Shown here piece after piece: positions 30,148 to 40,857 of a DNA stretch of 64,000 nucleotides. A model generated the notes under the pieces. That model was not told where the DNA came from. It did no database searches and saw only the letters and a program-made list of their open reading frames with translations. The stretch is taken from NCBI GenBank assembly GCA_028554795.2, contig JAPYKE020000037.1, forward strand, positions 372,001-436,000. The letters run 5' to 3'. Positions within the stretch are counted from its first letter, which is position 1. Each line of letters opens with the position of its first letter. The DNA is from Sinohyriopsis cumingii (taxonomy: Eukaryota; Mollusca; Bivalvia; Unionida; Unionidae). A program made the translations under genes and the position numbers.

Positions 30148-30624
30148 ATGTCGTATAGTGTCGTCAGTGTAGAGTTGACTGATGGTCAAGTCAAGAAATT
30201 ACGATCAAAGTCGGCTAAACAATGCGGAACCACAATAACGCTGAAGCCGTCACAGATGGCAGGTGGTAATCATAAGATATCGTTGACGGCGCGTCAAATA
30301 AAACATTTCAATAATGCGATGAAGAACAGAAAGGGTGTTCAGGTAGATTTCTCGGCCGCAGCGATCAAAGACATGGAAAAGACCGGTGGGATATTTCCGC
30401 TGTTAGCCGCGATTCCAGCGTTGATTGCCGCGGCCGCACCAGCAGTGGCTAAGGCGGCGGCGTTAGGAGCCGTTGGTACCGCGGCGGGAATGGCATTAAA
30501 GAAGGCAACCGGGAAAGGCTACAAAAAAAAACGACCCGTGGCCGGAAAGGGTCTAAGACTACCGGGAACCCCGTATTCATGGTACTCGGGAAAGGGTCTA
30601 AGACTACCGGGAACCGTTTATTAA
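30148..30624 (+). CDS. Ala/Gly-rich hydrophobic virion protein, element A
   Basis: A 158-residue protein. The N-terminal half is a beta-rich domain with repeated LT-x-x-Q phrases (VELTDGQVKKL, SLTARQIKHF). The middle is a long hydrophobic stretch (GIFPLLAAIPALIAAAAPAV). The C-terminus has a basic patch and two copies of GKGLRLPGT. This layout recurs next to protease or capsid genes in Polinton-like elements, where it is thought to be a minor virion protein, possibly membrane-active. The frame crosses an A9 tract at 30523-30531. In element B this tract is A10 and the frame changes, fusing the protein to the protease. Confidence 0.65.
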   Translation: MSYSVVSVELTDGQVKKLRSKSAKQCGTTITLKPSQMAGGNHKISLTARQIKHFNNAMKNRKGVQVDFSAAAIKDMEKTGGIFPLLAAIPALIAAAAPAVAKAAALGAVGTAAGMALKKATGKGYKKKRPVAGKGLRLPGTPYSWYSGKGLRLPGTVY

Positions 30625-30659
30625 CTCGGGAGTCAATGACTCCTGAGTCTATGACTCCA

Positions 30660-31118
30660 ATGTCTAATTTTGATTTAATAGACGCCGCAAACGCGCTAGC
30701 GATAAAAAACTTCAGAGGTGTTTTTATGAGAGATCAATTACCGGCGGCACCAGGAAATATTGAAACCGGCATAATTAACCTCGATGGGTCCTCCGGAGCG
30801 GGAACTCATTGGGTTGCGTACGCGATTGATCCGCGTGCGATCGTCTATTTTGATTCATACGGGTTAGCTCCGCCGAAAGAGTTCATGCGGTATATCCGGG
30901 CGTGTTCTGCCCCGGCGTGTTCAGCCCGGGTTTTTTATTCCACGCTGCCAACACAGCGATTAAGTGACCCACCGATATGTGGCCGTGAGGTATTGAACGT
31001 ACTTGCGGCGATTTCATCATCGCGGAAACCACCTCATGTGGTTGTAAACGAATACACTAGTGGGGTCGTAGAAGCTCAACGGATTTTAGAGAATAACATT
31101 TACAATAATAATGATTGA
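30660..31118 (+). CDS. Adenain-like cysteine protease, element A
   Basis: This cleaves capsid precursor proteins during maturation. The three active-site segments are in the family order: GTHWVAYAI (His), IVYFDSYGLAPP (Asp), PPICGREVL (Cys). Length 152 residues from the Met of MSNFDL at 30660, short for adenain but close to other Polinton proteases. In-frame ATGs also exist at 30579, 30636 and 30651. No AT-rich motif precedes any of them, so the start is uncertain. Expression by frameshift from the hydrophobic protein on the A9 tract is an alternative, because element B has both in one frame. The stop overlaps the fibre start by eight bases. Confidence 0.85.
   Translation: MSNFDLIDAANALAIKNFRGVFMRDQLPAAPGNIETGIINLDGSSGAGTHWVAYAIDPRAIVYFDSYGLAPPKEFMRYIRACSAPACSARVFYSTLPTQRLSDPPICGREVLNVLAAISSSRKPPHVVVNEYTSGVVEAQRILENNIYNNND
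31097..31110 (+). promoter_or_regulatory. ATG-proximal AT-rich motif, fibre-like gene
   Basis: CATTTACAATAATA immediately before ATG 31111. It lies inside the end of the protease gene. Confidence 0.45.
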
Positions 31119-32634
31119 TATCTGGGGGCGACCGGTTTCGGCGCTGAAAGAATCCACGGAAACGGCCGCCGCCGACATAAAAAAACTAATTGAGGATGAA
31201 ATCGCTGATATGTTGAATCTAACAAGTGTTGACCCGGGCGAAATAGTTGTATTTCAAGACCGCCAGGGTAAATTGAAATCCGGTAATGTGTCACTGAATG
31301 ACGTTTTAATACGACAGCGTGATGCCGCCGAGGACACTATCGCGCTGTATAACAGCGACGGACGACTCAAACCGGGTGAATCCATCTTGACGATAAATGG
31401 AAAAATAAGTACACTTGGCGACAATTATATAACCATGTCAAATTCGTTAAAAGGTTTACGTAGTGAAATTAAATCGTATGAAGAACGGATCGTGTTGACG
31501 CTAACGCATTTCGACGATGTGCGACACATTGTCGATAGTTTTTTTCGGAGGCCCCCGACGGCAACCGAACCGAATTTTATAATAATAACAAATGCTATTT
31601 CGGATCTTATGACGCTGCAGGGTCAATTTACCTCGTTACGAAAAAATGTTAACAGGATCGATGACAACTTTGATAAATTCTTTGGTAAAAAAAATACCAA
31701 GCCGGATGAGATTACAATAACTATAAATGATATCACTGCGTATGGACAGGAAATAAAAACAATCAAAACTGATGTTGAAGCGAACAAAAAAAGTGTAGAC
31801 GTGCATGAACGGGAAATAGAAATAATCGGCGCTAATGTTGCAACGATCATAAATAATGTAGACTCGCATGGACGGAAAATAGAAACAATCAAAACTGATG
31901 TTGCAACGATCATAAATAATATAAACGCACATACACAGGAAATAGGAATAATCAAAACTGATATTGAAGCGAACAAAAAAAATGTAGACGCGCATACACA
32001 GGAAATAGGAACAATCAAAACTGATGTCGAAGCGAACAAAAAAAATGTAGACGCGTATTGGCGGGGAATAGGATTAATTAAAACTGATGTTGCAGCGAAT
32101 AAAAAAGGTATAGACGTGCATACATATGAAATAGAAACAATCAAACTTGATGTTGCAGCGAACAAAAAAAGCATGACCGAGAATACACGGGAAATAGAAA
32201 CAATCAAAACTAATGTTGCAGCGAACAAGAATAATATAGACGCGAGTTGGCGGGGAGTAGGAATAGTTATAACTGATGTTGAAGCGATTAAAGACAGACT
32301 ACCGAGAATGGCAGAGCAACTCGAAAAAATAAAAATCCCTCATGAGAACATCATCAACACAGTATACACAATTCGGCATGGATCATTCGATTGGACTCCT
32401 ACACAGAATACAGTAAATATCACCGCAACTGTTAAGGGCATTTATCGATTGACACTGATTTCAATGATGCAGTTTAATATATTATCGTCGAGTTCATCCG
32501 GGTTTAACAATACAATATCAACAATTATAGACAAGAACGCAACTGAAAAGTTTACAATTTATGCCGTTGATAGAAATCTAGCCGGGGCGAACATTACATG
32601 GTATGTGGAATTTGCGGCGAATCTAAGTAATTAA
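31111..32634 (+). CDS. Fibre-like coiled-coil protein, element A
   Basis: A 507-residue protein probably forming a trimeric spike or fibre. The N-terminal region includes VVFQDRQGKLKSGNVSLNDV, a head typical of Polinton fibre-like proteins. Residues about 205-400 are built from a 21-residue unit of the form IKTDVEANKKNVDAHTQEIG, repeated about nine times with variation, giving a regular coiled-coil shaft. The C-terminal 100 residues (ENIINTVYTIRHGSFDWTP and TFTIYAVD-like strands) look like a compact beta-sandwich knob. Repeat number differs from element B (507 versus 398 residues), as expected for 63 bp in-frame repeats. Receptor binding is inferred from architecture alone. Confidence 0.7.
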   Translation: MIDIWGRPVSALKESTETAAADIKKLIEDEIADMLNLTSVDPGEIVVFQDRQGKLKSGNVSLNDVLIRQRDAAEDTIALYNSDGRLKPGESILTINGKISTLGDNYITMSNSLKGLRSEIKSYEERIVLTLTHFDDVRHIVDSFFRRPPTATEPNFIIITNAISDLMTLQGQFTSLRKNVNRIDDNFDKFFGKKNTKPDEITITINDITAYGQEIKTIKTDVEANKKSVDVHEREIEIIGANVATIINNVDSHGRKIETIKTDVATIINNINAHTQEIGIIKTDIEANKKNVDAHTQEIGTIKTDVEANKKNVDAYWRGIGLIKTDVAANKKGIDVHTYEIETIKLDVAANKKSMTENTREIETIKTNVAANKNNIDASWRGVGIVITDVEAIKDRLPRMAEQLEKIKIPHENIINTVYTIRHGSFDWTPTQNTVNITATVKGIYRLTLISMMQFNILSSSSSGFNNTISTIIDKNATEKFTIYAVDRNLAGANITWYVEFAANLSN

Positions 32635-32645
32635 AAACACTAGTT

Positions 32646-32659
32646 CTTTTAAAATAAAA
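32646..32659 (+). promoter_or_regulatory. ATG-proximal AT-rich motif, Gly-rich hydrophobic gene
   Basis: CTTTTAAAATAAAA right before ATG 32660. Same in element B (43495-43508). Confidence 0.45.
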
Positions 32660-33196
32660 ATGACCACCAAGGAAATTGAATCAGAGGTATCACCGACGTC
32701 ACATCAATATCGATTCGATACCGCAAAAGAATTATCCGCGAATTTGAAAACGCTTTCCGAACAATACCGTATAAAAATAAAAAAATACCGCAGAAAAATA
32801 ACCGCCATCGACGCGGTCGTGTACTCGGTATCGGGTATAGTAGCTGGCGCCGGTGTTATTTTATCCACGATGACCACGATAACCCCGATCGCTGTTCCAA
32901 TCGCTGTCTCCGCGATGACAACAGTTGCTGGAGTCGCCAACGCAATCACTAGGAAGATATCATCGTGTTTTCAAAAAAAACTCAACGAGTATACAGTAAA
33001 ACATCAAATAGTATCCGACGCGTACTCAAAATTATCCGAGTTGATCTCGTTGTCAATTGATAATTTGTTCGTATCCGATGTTGAATTCTCCACAATGGTC
33101 CAGTTGTATAGCTCCGCGATGTCAAAAATCGAGGATTTTCAACTGGAAGCCGGAACCACCTGGTTGCTGAAATTAGACACTAAAGTCAACGAATAA
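32660..33196 (+). CDS. Hydrophobic Gly/Val/Thr-rich virion protein, element A
   Basis: A 178-residue protein. A charged helical N-terminus (AKELSANLKTLSEQYRIKIKK) is followed by two hydrophobic segments at about residues 50-95 (VVYSVSGIVAGAGVILST; TPIAVPIAVSAMTTVAGVAN). A cationic helix (KLNEYTVKHQIVSDAYSKLS) and a final helical part with SDVEFSTMVQLY complete it. This helix-membrane-helix pattern recurs near fibre and penton genes of invertebrate Polinton-like elements, and a decayed relative lies at 4640-4985. It is probably membrane-active or an internal virion component. In element B a premature stop removes the last 18 residues. Confidence 0.65.
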   Translation: MTTKEIESEVSPTSHQYRFDTAKELSANLKTLSEQYRIKIKKYRRKITAIDAVVYSVSGIVAGAGVILSTMTTITPIAVPIAVSAMTTVAGVANAITRKISSCFQKKLNEYTVKHQIVSDAYSKLSELISLSIDNLFVSDVEFSTMVQLYSSAMSKIEDFQLEAGTTWLLKLDTKVNE

Positions 33197-33201
33197 TAAT
33201 A

Positions 33202-34053
33202 ATGTCGCTGAACCCCGAAGGGTTTCAATTACTTCAGCGGATCGCGGAGAACACCACTCCGGTACAAACAAATATGATATCAATAACGTCAACGAAACCC
33301 GAATTCAGTGTGAACTTCCCGTCGCCGGTTCCAGTGAAGGAAATAGCGCTGGCAAAATTGCGAGTATATCACAGTTGGCCTAATATCCGAGCGGACGCAT
33401 TTAACGGACAACAACCTAATAACTCGCTGGTTTTTGCACGGACAAATAAACCCGATGGGACCCCAGACTGGGAGGAGGTTACAATACCAACTGGGTCATA
33501 CCAAATAGAGCAAATCAATAAAGAATTTCAACGCAGGATAAAATCGATCACAGGAAAGGAATCAAAAATCGCTATTACGGTTCATGAACCGACGTTATCG
33601 TCGACGATTGAAATAAGCACACCGGGGTATATGGTTGATATTTATAACAGTTCAATAAGAACCATACTAGGATGGCCTGAGAATCCACCCGCGGACACCC
33701 CCCCATCAACTATCCTCAGACACGATAACGGAGATGGTGGTAGGCATATTGCTCCATACAACGTAAATATTGCATCGGTGATAGCGATTAATCTAGTGTG
33801 TGATGCTATCGAAGGAAGTTACCAGGTAGATACCAAGCAATCAAATCAGGCTCAACAGGGATATATCCTTTATTCGTTTTCACCAACAGCCCCTCCGGGA
33901 TTTTTAATCGTTGAGAGTCCGATTAATCCGGTCTATATGCGATGCCATGATCGGTTTTTAACGAGAATTAATTTTAGAATTACCGATCAGTCAAATAACC
34001 TAATTGATCTGCAAGAGGAGGAGTTAGTGATCACTCTGTTTGTAAGATCATAA
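33202..34053 (+). CDS. Penton-like (single jelly-roll) capsid protein, element A
   Basis: A 283-residue protein with the strand/loop pattern of Polinton and adintovirus penton proteins: NFPSPVPVKEIALAKLRVYHSW, then IPTGSYQIEQINKEFQRRI, TLSSTIEISTPGYMVDIY, ILGWP, and in the second half EGSYQ, YILYSFSPTAPPGFLIVESP, VYMRC and the final strand LVITLFVRS. It would occupy the capsid vertices and carry the fibre. It starts 5 bp after the preceding stop and ends three bases before the right TIR. Element B carries about 154 extra residues after the ILGWP segment. Confidence 0.8.
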   Translation: MSLNPEGFQLLQRIAENTTPVQTNMISITSTKPEFSVNFPSPVPVKEIALAKLRVYHSWPNIRADAFNGQQPNNSLVFARTNKPDGTPDWEEVTIPTGSYQIEQINKEFQRRIKSITGKESKIAITVHEPTLSSTIEISTPGYMVDIYNSSIRTILGWPENPPADTPPSTILRHDNGDGGRHIAPYNVNIASVIAINLVCDAIEGSYQVDTKQSNQAQQGYILYSFSPTAPPGFLIVESPINPVYMRCHDRFLTRINFRITDQSNNLIDLQEEELVITLFVRS

Positions 34054-34055
34054 AG

Positions 34056-34316
34056 ATTTTCATTGTAAATAACCACTTAGCAGCAGAGGGGGCGATGACA
34101 TCGACGCGGTCGTCGATGTGCTTACCGGACGCTGACGACGCTGGGGATCGGCGCGCAGAAGGTGTTAATTAAACCAAATGACGATTGGACGATCCCCAGC
34201 GTCGTCGTCGTTTTTTTTTTACCAGGCGCTGACGACACTAGATCGTTGAGTGCAGAAAGTAATAATTAAGCAAAATAACGATTGGACAAAATGTCCGATT
34301 CGCCCCCTCTGCTGCT
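34056..34316. repeat. Element A right terminal inverted repeat (261 bp)
   Basis: Reverse complement of 19901-20161 with no mismatch found. The module edge AGCAGCAGAGGGGGCGAT lies at 34079 (inner) and its inverse ends at 34316 (outer). The AAATA duplication follows. Confidence 0.93.
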
Positions 34317-34321
34317 AAATA
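34317..34321. other. Target-site duplication of element A, right (AAATA)
   Basis: Repeats the five bases before the left terminus. Confidence 0.8.
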
Positions 34322-37299
34322 ATATAGCCAGAGTTCCTACCTCAATTCAAGCAAACATATCTACCACCAGTATCTAACAGAATATTATTTTTATGACAGG
34401 TATCAATATATTTGCTACTAAATGATTACACATTGTTTGTTCATTATATCTCCCAATCAGCACTTTAATTGAGCCTGTATATTTCTTCATCAGATAAATG
34501 GTCATATTCCATGAAAATTTGTTTTACTTAATATTTTGTATGGATTTTAAACAAGATTGTTTTTTTACCAAACGGAATCATCATAGAAAAACTGTAAGTG
34601 TGTCTATTCCCAGTAAATTAGTATCTAATTTTTAATATATAATGCAATTAAAAAGGAAAATAAAACCAAAATTTATTACATAACTCAGAAATGGTTAGCT
34701 GAACTCAAGGTTTTAGCAAATCATGCTAAACTTGCAGCCAATGCTGAAAAATGAGAAACCAAACAGGAAACAAAGGCTGCCAAACAGTTGGCTAAATTTA
34801 TGGAAACAGCTCATAATGGGATCCAAAACTTTATTTAAGCAAGCATCCAGGGAAACTAGACTATACAGACAATAAGAAAAGGCAGAAAAATGATAGCAAA
34901 GACAGCAAGATTGGTGGGCAAGGTAGGTAGGCAAGCAGTTAAAAGCTAAGGCAGCCAGCTAGCCAGTTAATGTAGTCAGCTAAGGCATCTGGGTTGGCAG
35001 TTAAAACTTAGAAAGCTAAAAAGTCTGAGAAGTTAGCTAAATGAAACTGCAATTTAAAGAATGCCCAAATGTTTACACCAAAACCAGAGATGAAAAATGA
35101 TTTGTCATTAAGCTATTAGCAATTTTAAAACAGACATAAAAATATGGAATTTAAAAATGGATCCATTACAGATGTTCAGTGAAGTTAGTATTAATAAATT
35201 TGCTATTCATGTATTAGTGACATAGCAGATAATAATGTGCCATTATGGAAAGTGAACACATGATTATGATAATGGGTACTACCAGTTAAATCAGATACTC
35301 CGAACAAATGATGAATTTCATGATTGCTATTATGAAAACAACAAAGATTATCTTACATAACTATCCCAATCAGTCGAACTTTACCGTATATTACCAAAAA
35401 TAGATATACTAGAACATGATCCATTTTTAACGAGGATAGAAAGAAGTGTATATTGTAAATAGCTAATAGCTGCTAACTTAATTATGGATAGATACAGAAC
35501 AGCATGTAAGAAAGTCCCAGAGGTGAAACTTTACTACGCTCAACCTTACAAAATAAAATTTATGTAAGATATGTGATATCAAATACACCACACAAGATAT
35601 TGGTCTGTACATAAAAGCCTTAATTTCTTCCAAATATTTTTCACCAGTATTACATGTAGATGTAAAGAAGAAATCAGGTTTAGGACCGATTGACCTGATA
35701 ATACATGTATACCCATACGTAAATTTCTGTAAGTCATTCTCTAATAAGCATTTGGCCCCAGTCCCCAGGTTACAGATCACTCATACCAGATGATGGTGAT
35801 AGCAGACGAGGCTGCCATTGTTCTTCACAAGGTGCTTGCACAAGAACTGACCAAATAAATGTTGAAGATGCTGCAGATTTAAGGATAATAAACACAAGAA
35901 AAATATGTAAACATTCTAATAAGTACACAGTGTCTTCCATCAAGCTCATCTGGGTTCCTTGTGCAAAATCAATTTGGCAAATAATACAAACTTTCCCATT
36001 TCATTTTGCCAGTAAGTAACTAACATTTTTGGCAAGACAAATGTAGACCGGTGCTATTTCAGTGTCTTCCACCACATTTACAGCCTGCATATGTGGCCAT
36101 AAATCCTCTGGTAACCCCGTGGTGTATATAAAAAGAAAGCAAAATTTAATTTTGTGCCATGCAGCAACATGTTTGACAATGCATCAAGTGTTGGTGGCAT
36201 GCTGGGTATAAGTCTCGTGTTTGATTGTATGATCAAAATCACATCTATATACAGTGTGCAGAAAGATTTATCAAAATCTTTTCACCAGATTCTGCTTTTC
36301 CTCCTGGTACCAATTAGATTTTCACTGCCTCAGCTATCACAACCCAAGTGTATGCTGGGTGTGATACAGTATATATTTCATTTTTCATTGCCTTATATTT
36401 GTTATATTCATGAAGGGTAAGCTTAAACTCTTCAATAGCGATGATTTCATAGACATGTATGATGGCGATGATTTCATACAACTGCATAGTAACCATAGAC
36501 ATGGTTAAGTACAGGTCCATACAATGTACATTCTCACAGAAATAACCTGAAATGCAAAACAAGCCCAGAGTCGAGAAAGCATGAAATGTAGATGACAATA
36601 ATAAGTTTCAAATTTATCAAATTGATAGAGATAAATGCCTTCAGGTTTCAGGACTCAACTATGAATATAAAAACTCAACCAAAAGCCAAATTAATCTTAA
36701 CGCTTTAATAAAATCTTGCTCCTAAAACTGTCAGCAAATGATTAATTAGAAAAATTAAAACTAAGTGATGGAATCCCACACTGACAAAAAGAGTAAATAA
36801 ACCATTTTTTTAATAAAGAAACGAGCAAGAGTCCCTTAAAAGGACTAATGCTCTACTGGATTAATTTGTTTTCTCCAAGAATTCAAGATCTCACCATTTC
36901 TTCCTTTTAACTGCTGATTGTTAAATACTTCTGTGAAATTCTTAAGTGATAACAAGACTTGTAAATTACCTGCTGTGGTGAGCATAAAGAATGGCTCTTA
37001 TTTCCTTTAGACCAACAACACATCTGGTGGATACCCCCATATTAATACTGCTTTCTCTTTAGGAGGAGTAACTATGACACAATTTTTAAGACAGGTGCTA
37101 TGGTGGCCATATTGGATATCAGATTAGGTCCTTGTTCATTTAGTAACCACTTGAACAGTAAGTCTTTTGGTGAAAGCACAATATCAATAATGACCAGCCA
37201 TTTAGGAAAAGTAAATATAATAACAATATTGATAACAATATTAGTTAGATGGCTGATGTGACAGCAATATTAGAAATCACACTGGCACCATTTTCATTT
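34322..37299. other. Host intergenic or intronic DNA without a supported gene
   Basis: AT-rich sequence with short Lys-coding plus-strand stretches (34690-35080, repeated AGCTAAGGCAGCC-like phrases) but many stops. No domain, RNA gene or repeat family recognised. Confidence 0.5.
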
Positions 37300-37552
37300 A
37301 CAATTGGGGTCCCAAGTGGTCTAAAGCGCTCATCGTTCCTGATCACTGCCATCTCACCTCTGTCTGCGTGGGTTCGAGTCGCATGCTCAGCTAACGTGGG
37401 TACGTGAGAAAGCCTGCCAGTAGCTTCTGGTGTGTCAGTGGTTCTTTCCAGGGTTTTCCAAGGTTCTTCCTCCACCACTGAAACTGGCTGCCATGTATAG
37501 CCTATCTTGTGCTGAAAAATGGTATTAAACCCCACAACAACAATAACAATCA
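37300..37552 (+). mobile_element. Second tRNA-derived SINE family
   Basis: A tRNA-like head with GTCTAAAGCGCTCATCG and GTGGGTTCGAGTCGC (B-box-like), a body with TTCCAGGGTTTTCCAAGG, and a tail TATTAAACCCCACAACAACA of ACA repeats. The tail type and tRNA promoter boxes mark a SINE unrelated to the family at 8487. A single copy is visible here. Confidence 0.6.
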
Positions 37553-39050
37553 ATTACAATCAACAAGACATTATAAAATGTCTTTTGATGAAAACCCCAT
37601 GACCATTTTTCAAAAGGAATAATAAAAAGAAGATTTTTAAAATCGCCACTGTGTCAGGCATACTGAAAATCTAAACGGCACCATTAGGACAAACTAAACA
37701 TCATTAGAACCTATTTAGTAATACCTCTATTATGATACAATCATCCAATTAGGAATAGTTAGAACAACAGTTTCAAGATGGCCACTGTGGTGGCCATATT
37801 GAACACCATTCAGGACCAACTAGACATCATAAGAAGTCTTCTGTTGAAAACTACTACTGGCAATATTACCTTTCTCTCAGCAATAGCAAGATTTTCAGGA
37901 TAGCCACTTGAGCAGCCATATTAGCTATCAGAACAAAACATTTTTCCTTTGAGACCAGCTAGACATCATAATAAATCTTTCAGTGAAACCACAATGGTGA
38001 TATGACCATGTGACCATCAAGTCAGGACAAGTGATAATAAGATTTTCAAGATGCAAGCAATAAATCATATCCACTGGTCATATGTTCCATCTGAGCAGAT
38101 GGATAGTGCTTTTAAGGAATCTATGTGGCAAAGCATTAGAGACAAGTGATTTTCATTTCCAAATGCGCATGTAACAAATCTCACAAATTACATCATAACA
38201 ACAATCATCTAGACACCTTCAAACTAGCAAAATGAATTAAACCAATCTTTTAGGATCTGACTTTTGAGAGCCAGAAAGCTCAGCAGAATTCATTGGACCA
38301 ATGTTTAGGTAGCTGCTTAAACACCTATTGCCCATGGCAATGTTTGAACCTACAAGTCTGTGAATCCTGTATGCTTACAAATATTACGAACAAAATGTAA
38401 CTGATAAAAAGTTCAAATGTCAAAATATTTATTCCATATTTGCCAAAGCAAACAAGCCATCACATAGAAACTTGTAAGAAACCGTGAGACTTATATTAAC
38501 GATGACAACAAGATGGAAGTGACACTGACAGTGTATCGAGTGACATGTAGGATCAAGAAATAAATGAAACATAAAATTGTTCAATAACAATACATGCACT
38601 ATAGCGAGACTGGCTGAGTATAAAGCTTGCAGAACATAAAGCATTACGAATCAAAAACAACCTCTTTCAATGTATTCATTCTTACATGCAAAACAAAAAC
38701 TTTGCTTCCCTGAAATGTATTTGATCTTTTCCCATATGTTGGGCTAGTGGATTTGTCCAGTCCTGAATGTTTTGCCATACAAGGGTCCTAACTCAATCAA
38801 TTTGGTCAAAATAATTATGAAACTCAAAATTAACCCAGATGTTGTAATTATTATGTTTTATACATTATTTTAATTTATAATCAATGAAGTCCTTCAGAAG
38901 AAATTGTGCTGAAACAAAATTGGTGATGGATGAATAGACACGACTTAATTTATCCTCCAAAGAATATGGCAGCATCATAAAAAAAGTCAAAGGTCAATAC
39001 AGTTTATAACTGCAACGCATGTTTCTAAACTTATGGTACATGTTATACAG
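37553..39050. other. No supported gene (repeat-like phrases only)
   Basis: Several AACTAGACATCAT and GATTTTCAAGATGGCCAC phrases recur between 37600 and 38050, which suggests an old low-copy tandem array of roughly 80-120 bp units. No coding signal. The sequence from 38100 to 39050 is probably the 3' untranslated or flanking sequence of the host gene whose last exon follows. Confidence 0.4.
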
Positions 39051-39353
39051 TCATCTTCGTAACTTCTTTACTACCCATCCAACTGCACTGAATGGACTCA
39101 ATAGAATCTTCTTTGCAAACCTAACTGCTTGTCCCAAGAGAGTCTTCTCCCTTCTTTGTACATCCGTGTCAGCCCAGAGACCAATTTTCTTCCGCACTGC
39201 ATTGCTCTCTGCCAGAATAAGTTGATCCAGAAGCATGGATTGATAAATATTGGTGCTCAGTGAAAACTTGGTCTTCAGGTCTTCATAACTTGATATCTTA
39301 CACAATCCAAGTTTTACAAGTTCCAAGTTGACGCTTTTGCTCAAGAGGAAGTT
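39051..39353 (-). CDS. C3orf33-like protein, last coding exon (host gene)
   Basis: On the minus strand, CTTGCTTTCTTTGCCAG (39354-39370) is a strong 3' splice site. The exon opens with NFLLSKSVNLELVKLGL and continues through STNIYQSMLLDQLILAESN and KKIGLWADTD to a basic tail ending in VVKKLRR and a TGA-type stop. This resembles the C-terminal half of the SNase-like fold of C3orf33: a VNL..LL..GL strand, a YQ..LL.AE helix and a G-(I/L)-W motif. The exon begins in phase 0, which matches the exon at 60799-60960, so the two appear to be consecutive. They flank a 21.4 kb intron that contains element B. Confidence 0.75.
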   Translation of the reverse strand, partial: NFLLSKSVNLELVKLGLCKISSYEDLKTKFSLSTNIYQSMLLDQLILAESNAVRKKIGLWADTDVQRREKTLLGQAVRFAKKILLSPFSAVGWVVKKLRR

Positions 39354-39504
39354 CTGGCAAAGAAAGCAAGGAATTTTAGCATCTTTATAAGGATTATGGA
39401 ATTAAAAGTTTAAAATGTGCTTGTATAAAGTCAGTTTTGCTGGGACTTAGCTAAGACTGCATTTTTTCTGCAAAATTTCAAACTGTTCCAAGTTTGTACA
39501 TGGA

Positions 39505-39824
39505 CCACTCCAGTGGCCTAAGTGGTTACAGCATCTACCTTGGAAATGGGAGGTCATGGGTTCAAACCATGCCCAAGTCATACCAAAGACTTATAAAAAT
39601 GATACTATCACCTACCTTGCCTGGCACTCAGCATTAAAAGGTTAGTGTTAGGACTGGTCAGCCTGTTGTCAGGATAATGTGACTGGGTGAGACATGATTC
39701 TACATGTCTGTGGCAAGATGCCCCAGTGCTAGACATGACTATAAACTGCCACACTGCAAACATCATAGCAATATGACTAAAATTGATAAAGCTACATTAA
39801 AAATCCAAATCACAAACACACATC
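39505..39824 (+). mobile_element. tRNA-derived SINE, copy 3
   Basis: Plus-strand copy of the family at 8487, from CCAGTGGCCTAAGTGGTTAC (tRNA head) through GGTTCAAACC (B box) to AAAAATCCAAATCACAAACAC. It lies within the intron of the C3orf33-like gene. Confidence 0.85.
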
Positions 39825-40681
39825 AATTTTGTAAGAAATGTAGAATAGTATTCATTAGCTAAATGACTGCTTGATAATTGATTATATCCAAAAGCCTTGT
39901 GTGAGTGTTGGTGGCTTTCTTATTTTTGCGATTCTTTTGATATAAATCCCATAATTTGAACAATCTTTAGTAGTGAGATTAACTCTGAAGATTAGTAATT
40001 ACTGAAATTAATTGATTATAATCTCAGATGAGAATAGTTTCTTTCATTGGAGCAACAATTGGAAACAGAATGCACTGAAGAAAAATGGAGAAGACTTAAC
40101 TAGCTTTATTTTCATAGCACAATAATAATAAGATTAACACTAATCAGATGACTTTCTTTAAAAACTAAGCAATTTTGGCACAAAACTTTGCACTTCTTCA
40201 AGATATCAGGGAAATTAATATAAAGTCTTGTGAGTCTAGCTACTATTTCATACATGATCTCAAAATGATAATTAACTTTTCACACATTAATTTTCATGCA
40301 CTGAAAAATCAAATTATTTTTTCATGAGCGAACAAATCTACAAATTTTCACAATCTACACCAAGCATTACATTCAATTCATATATAACATCTTCTCTAAA
40401 ATTATAATAAACTTTTCAAACATTATTTTTCATACTCTGAAAAATATTTTTTCAGTACAAAAACATATTGAAACTTTTGGGAGCCATGCCACAATCATGT
40501 TATATCCAAATTCCTATTATAACAGAGTGTGCTATGATGGGGTCACTGTATATGTATTCCCAGTCAAATTGCAGAACACAAAGCTGCACAGTGATGTAAA
40601 ATGAAATGAGTTTTTTTAACATAAAGCAATAAAAAAAATAAGACTATCAAAGTGTGCAAGTATTAATGAATTTTGTTAACA
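39825..40681. other. Intronic DNA, nothing recognised
   Basis: AT-rich sequence. Two related phrases with ATAATAAACTTTTCAAACATTA and TTTTTCATACTCTGAAAAAT (40265-40450) repeat once. Confidence 0.45.
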
Positions 40682-40857
40682 AGCTTAGTAAAAATTTAGT
40701 AGGATGGAATGCGACACGTAGACAGCTTAGTAAAAATTTAGTAGGAAGGAATGTGACACGTAGACAGCTTAGTAAAAATTTAGTAGGAAGGAATGCAACA
40801 CGTAGACAGCTTAGTAAAAATTTAGTAGGAAGGAATGTGACACGTAGACAGCTTAAG
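40682..40857. repeat. 42 bp minisatellite (four units)
   Basis: Units starting AGCTTAGTAAAAATTTAGTA at 40682, 40724, 40766 and 40808, nearly identical. Because 42 is divisible by three, frames stay open on both strands (plus 40654-40959, minus 40647-40976), but these are by-products. Between 40858 and 41397 only AT-rich sequence is seen. Confidence 0.9.

Larger units (their letters stand above)
19901..34316 (+). mobile_element. Element A: Polinton/adintovirus-like element, apparently complete
   Basis: A 14.4 kb element is bounded by 261 bp terminal inverted repeats in which I find no mismatch. It is flanked by a 5 bp duplication, AAATA (19896-19900 and 34317-34321), as expected for an rve integrase. 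It encodes integrase, replication protein, packaging ATPase, protease, major capsid and penton-like proteins, so it has the potential of an endogenous virus or self-synthesising transposon. All of its main frames are open. GC and CpG content are visibly higher than in the surrounding host DNA, which suggests recent arrival. It differs from textbook Polintons in the fused replication protein. Confidence 0.93.

Noticed and set aside
31623-32228. Long minus-strand frames opposite the fibre shaft (and 43907-44425 in B)
   Set aside because: They are antisense shadows of the 63 bp coding repeat, with low-complexity composition and no own start signal.
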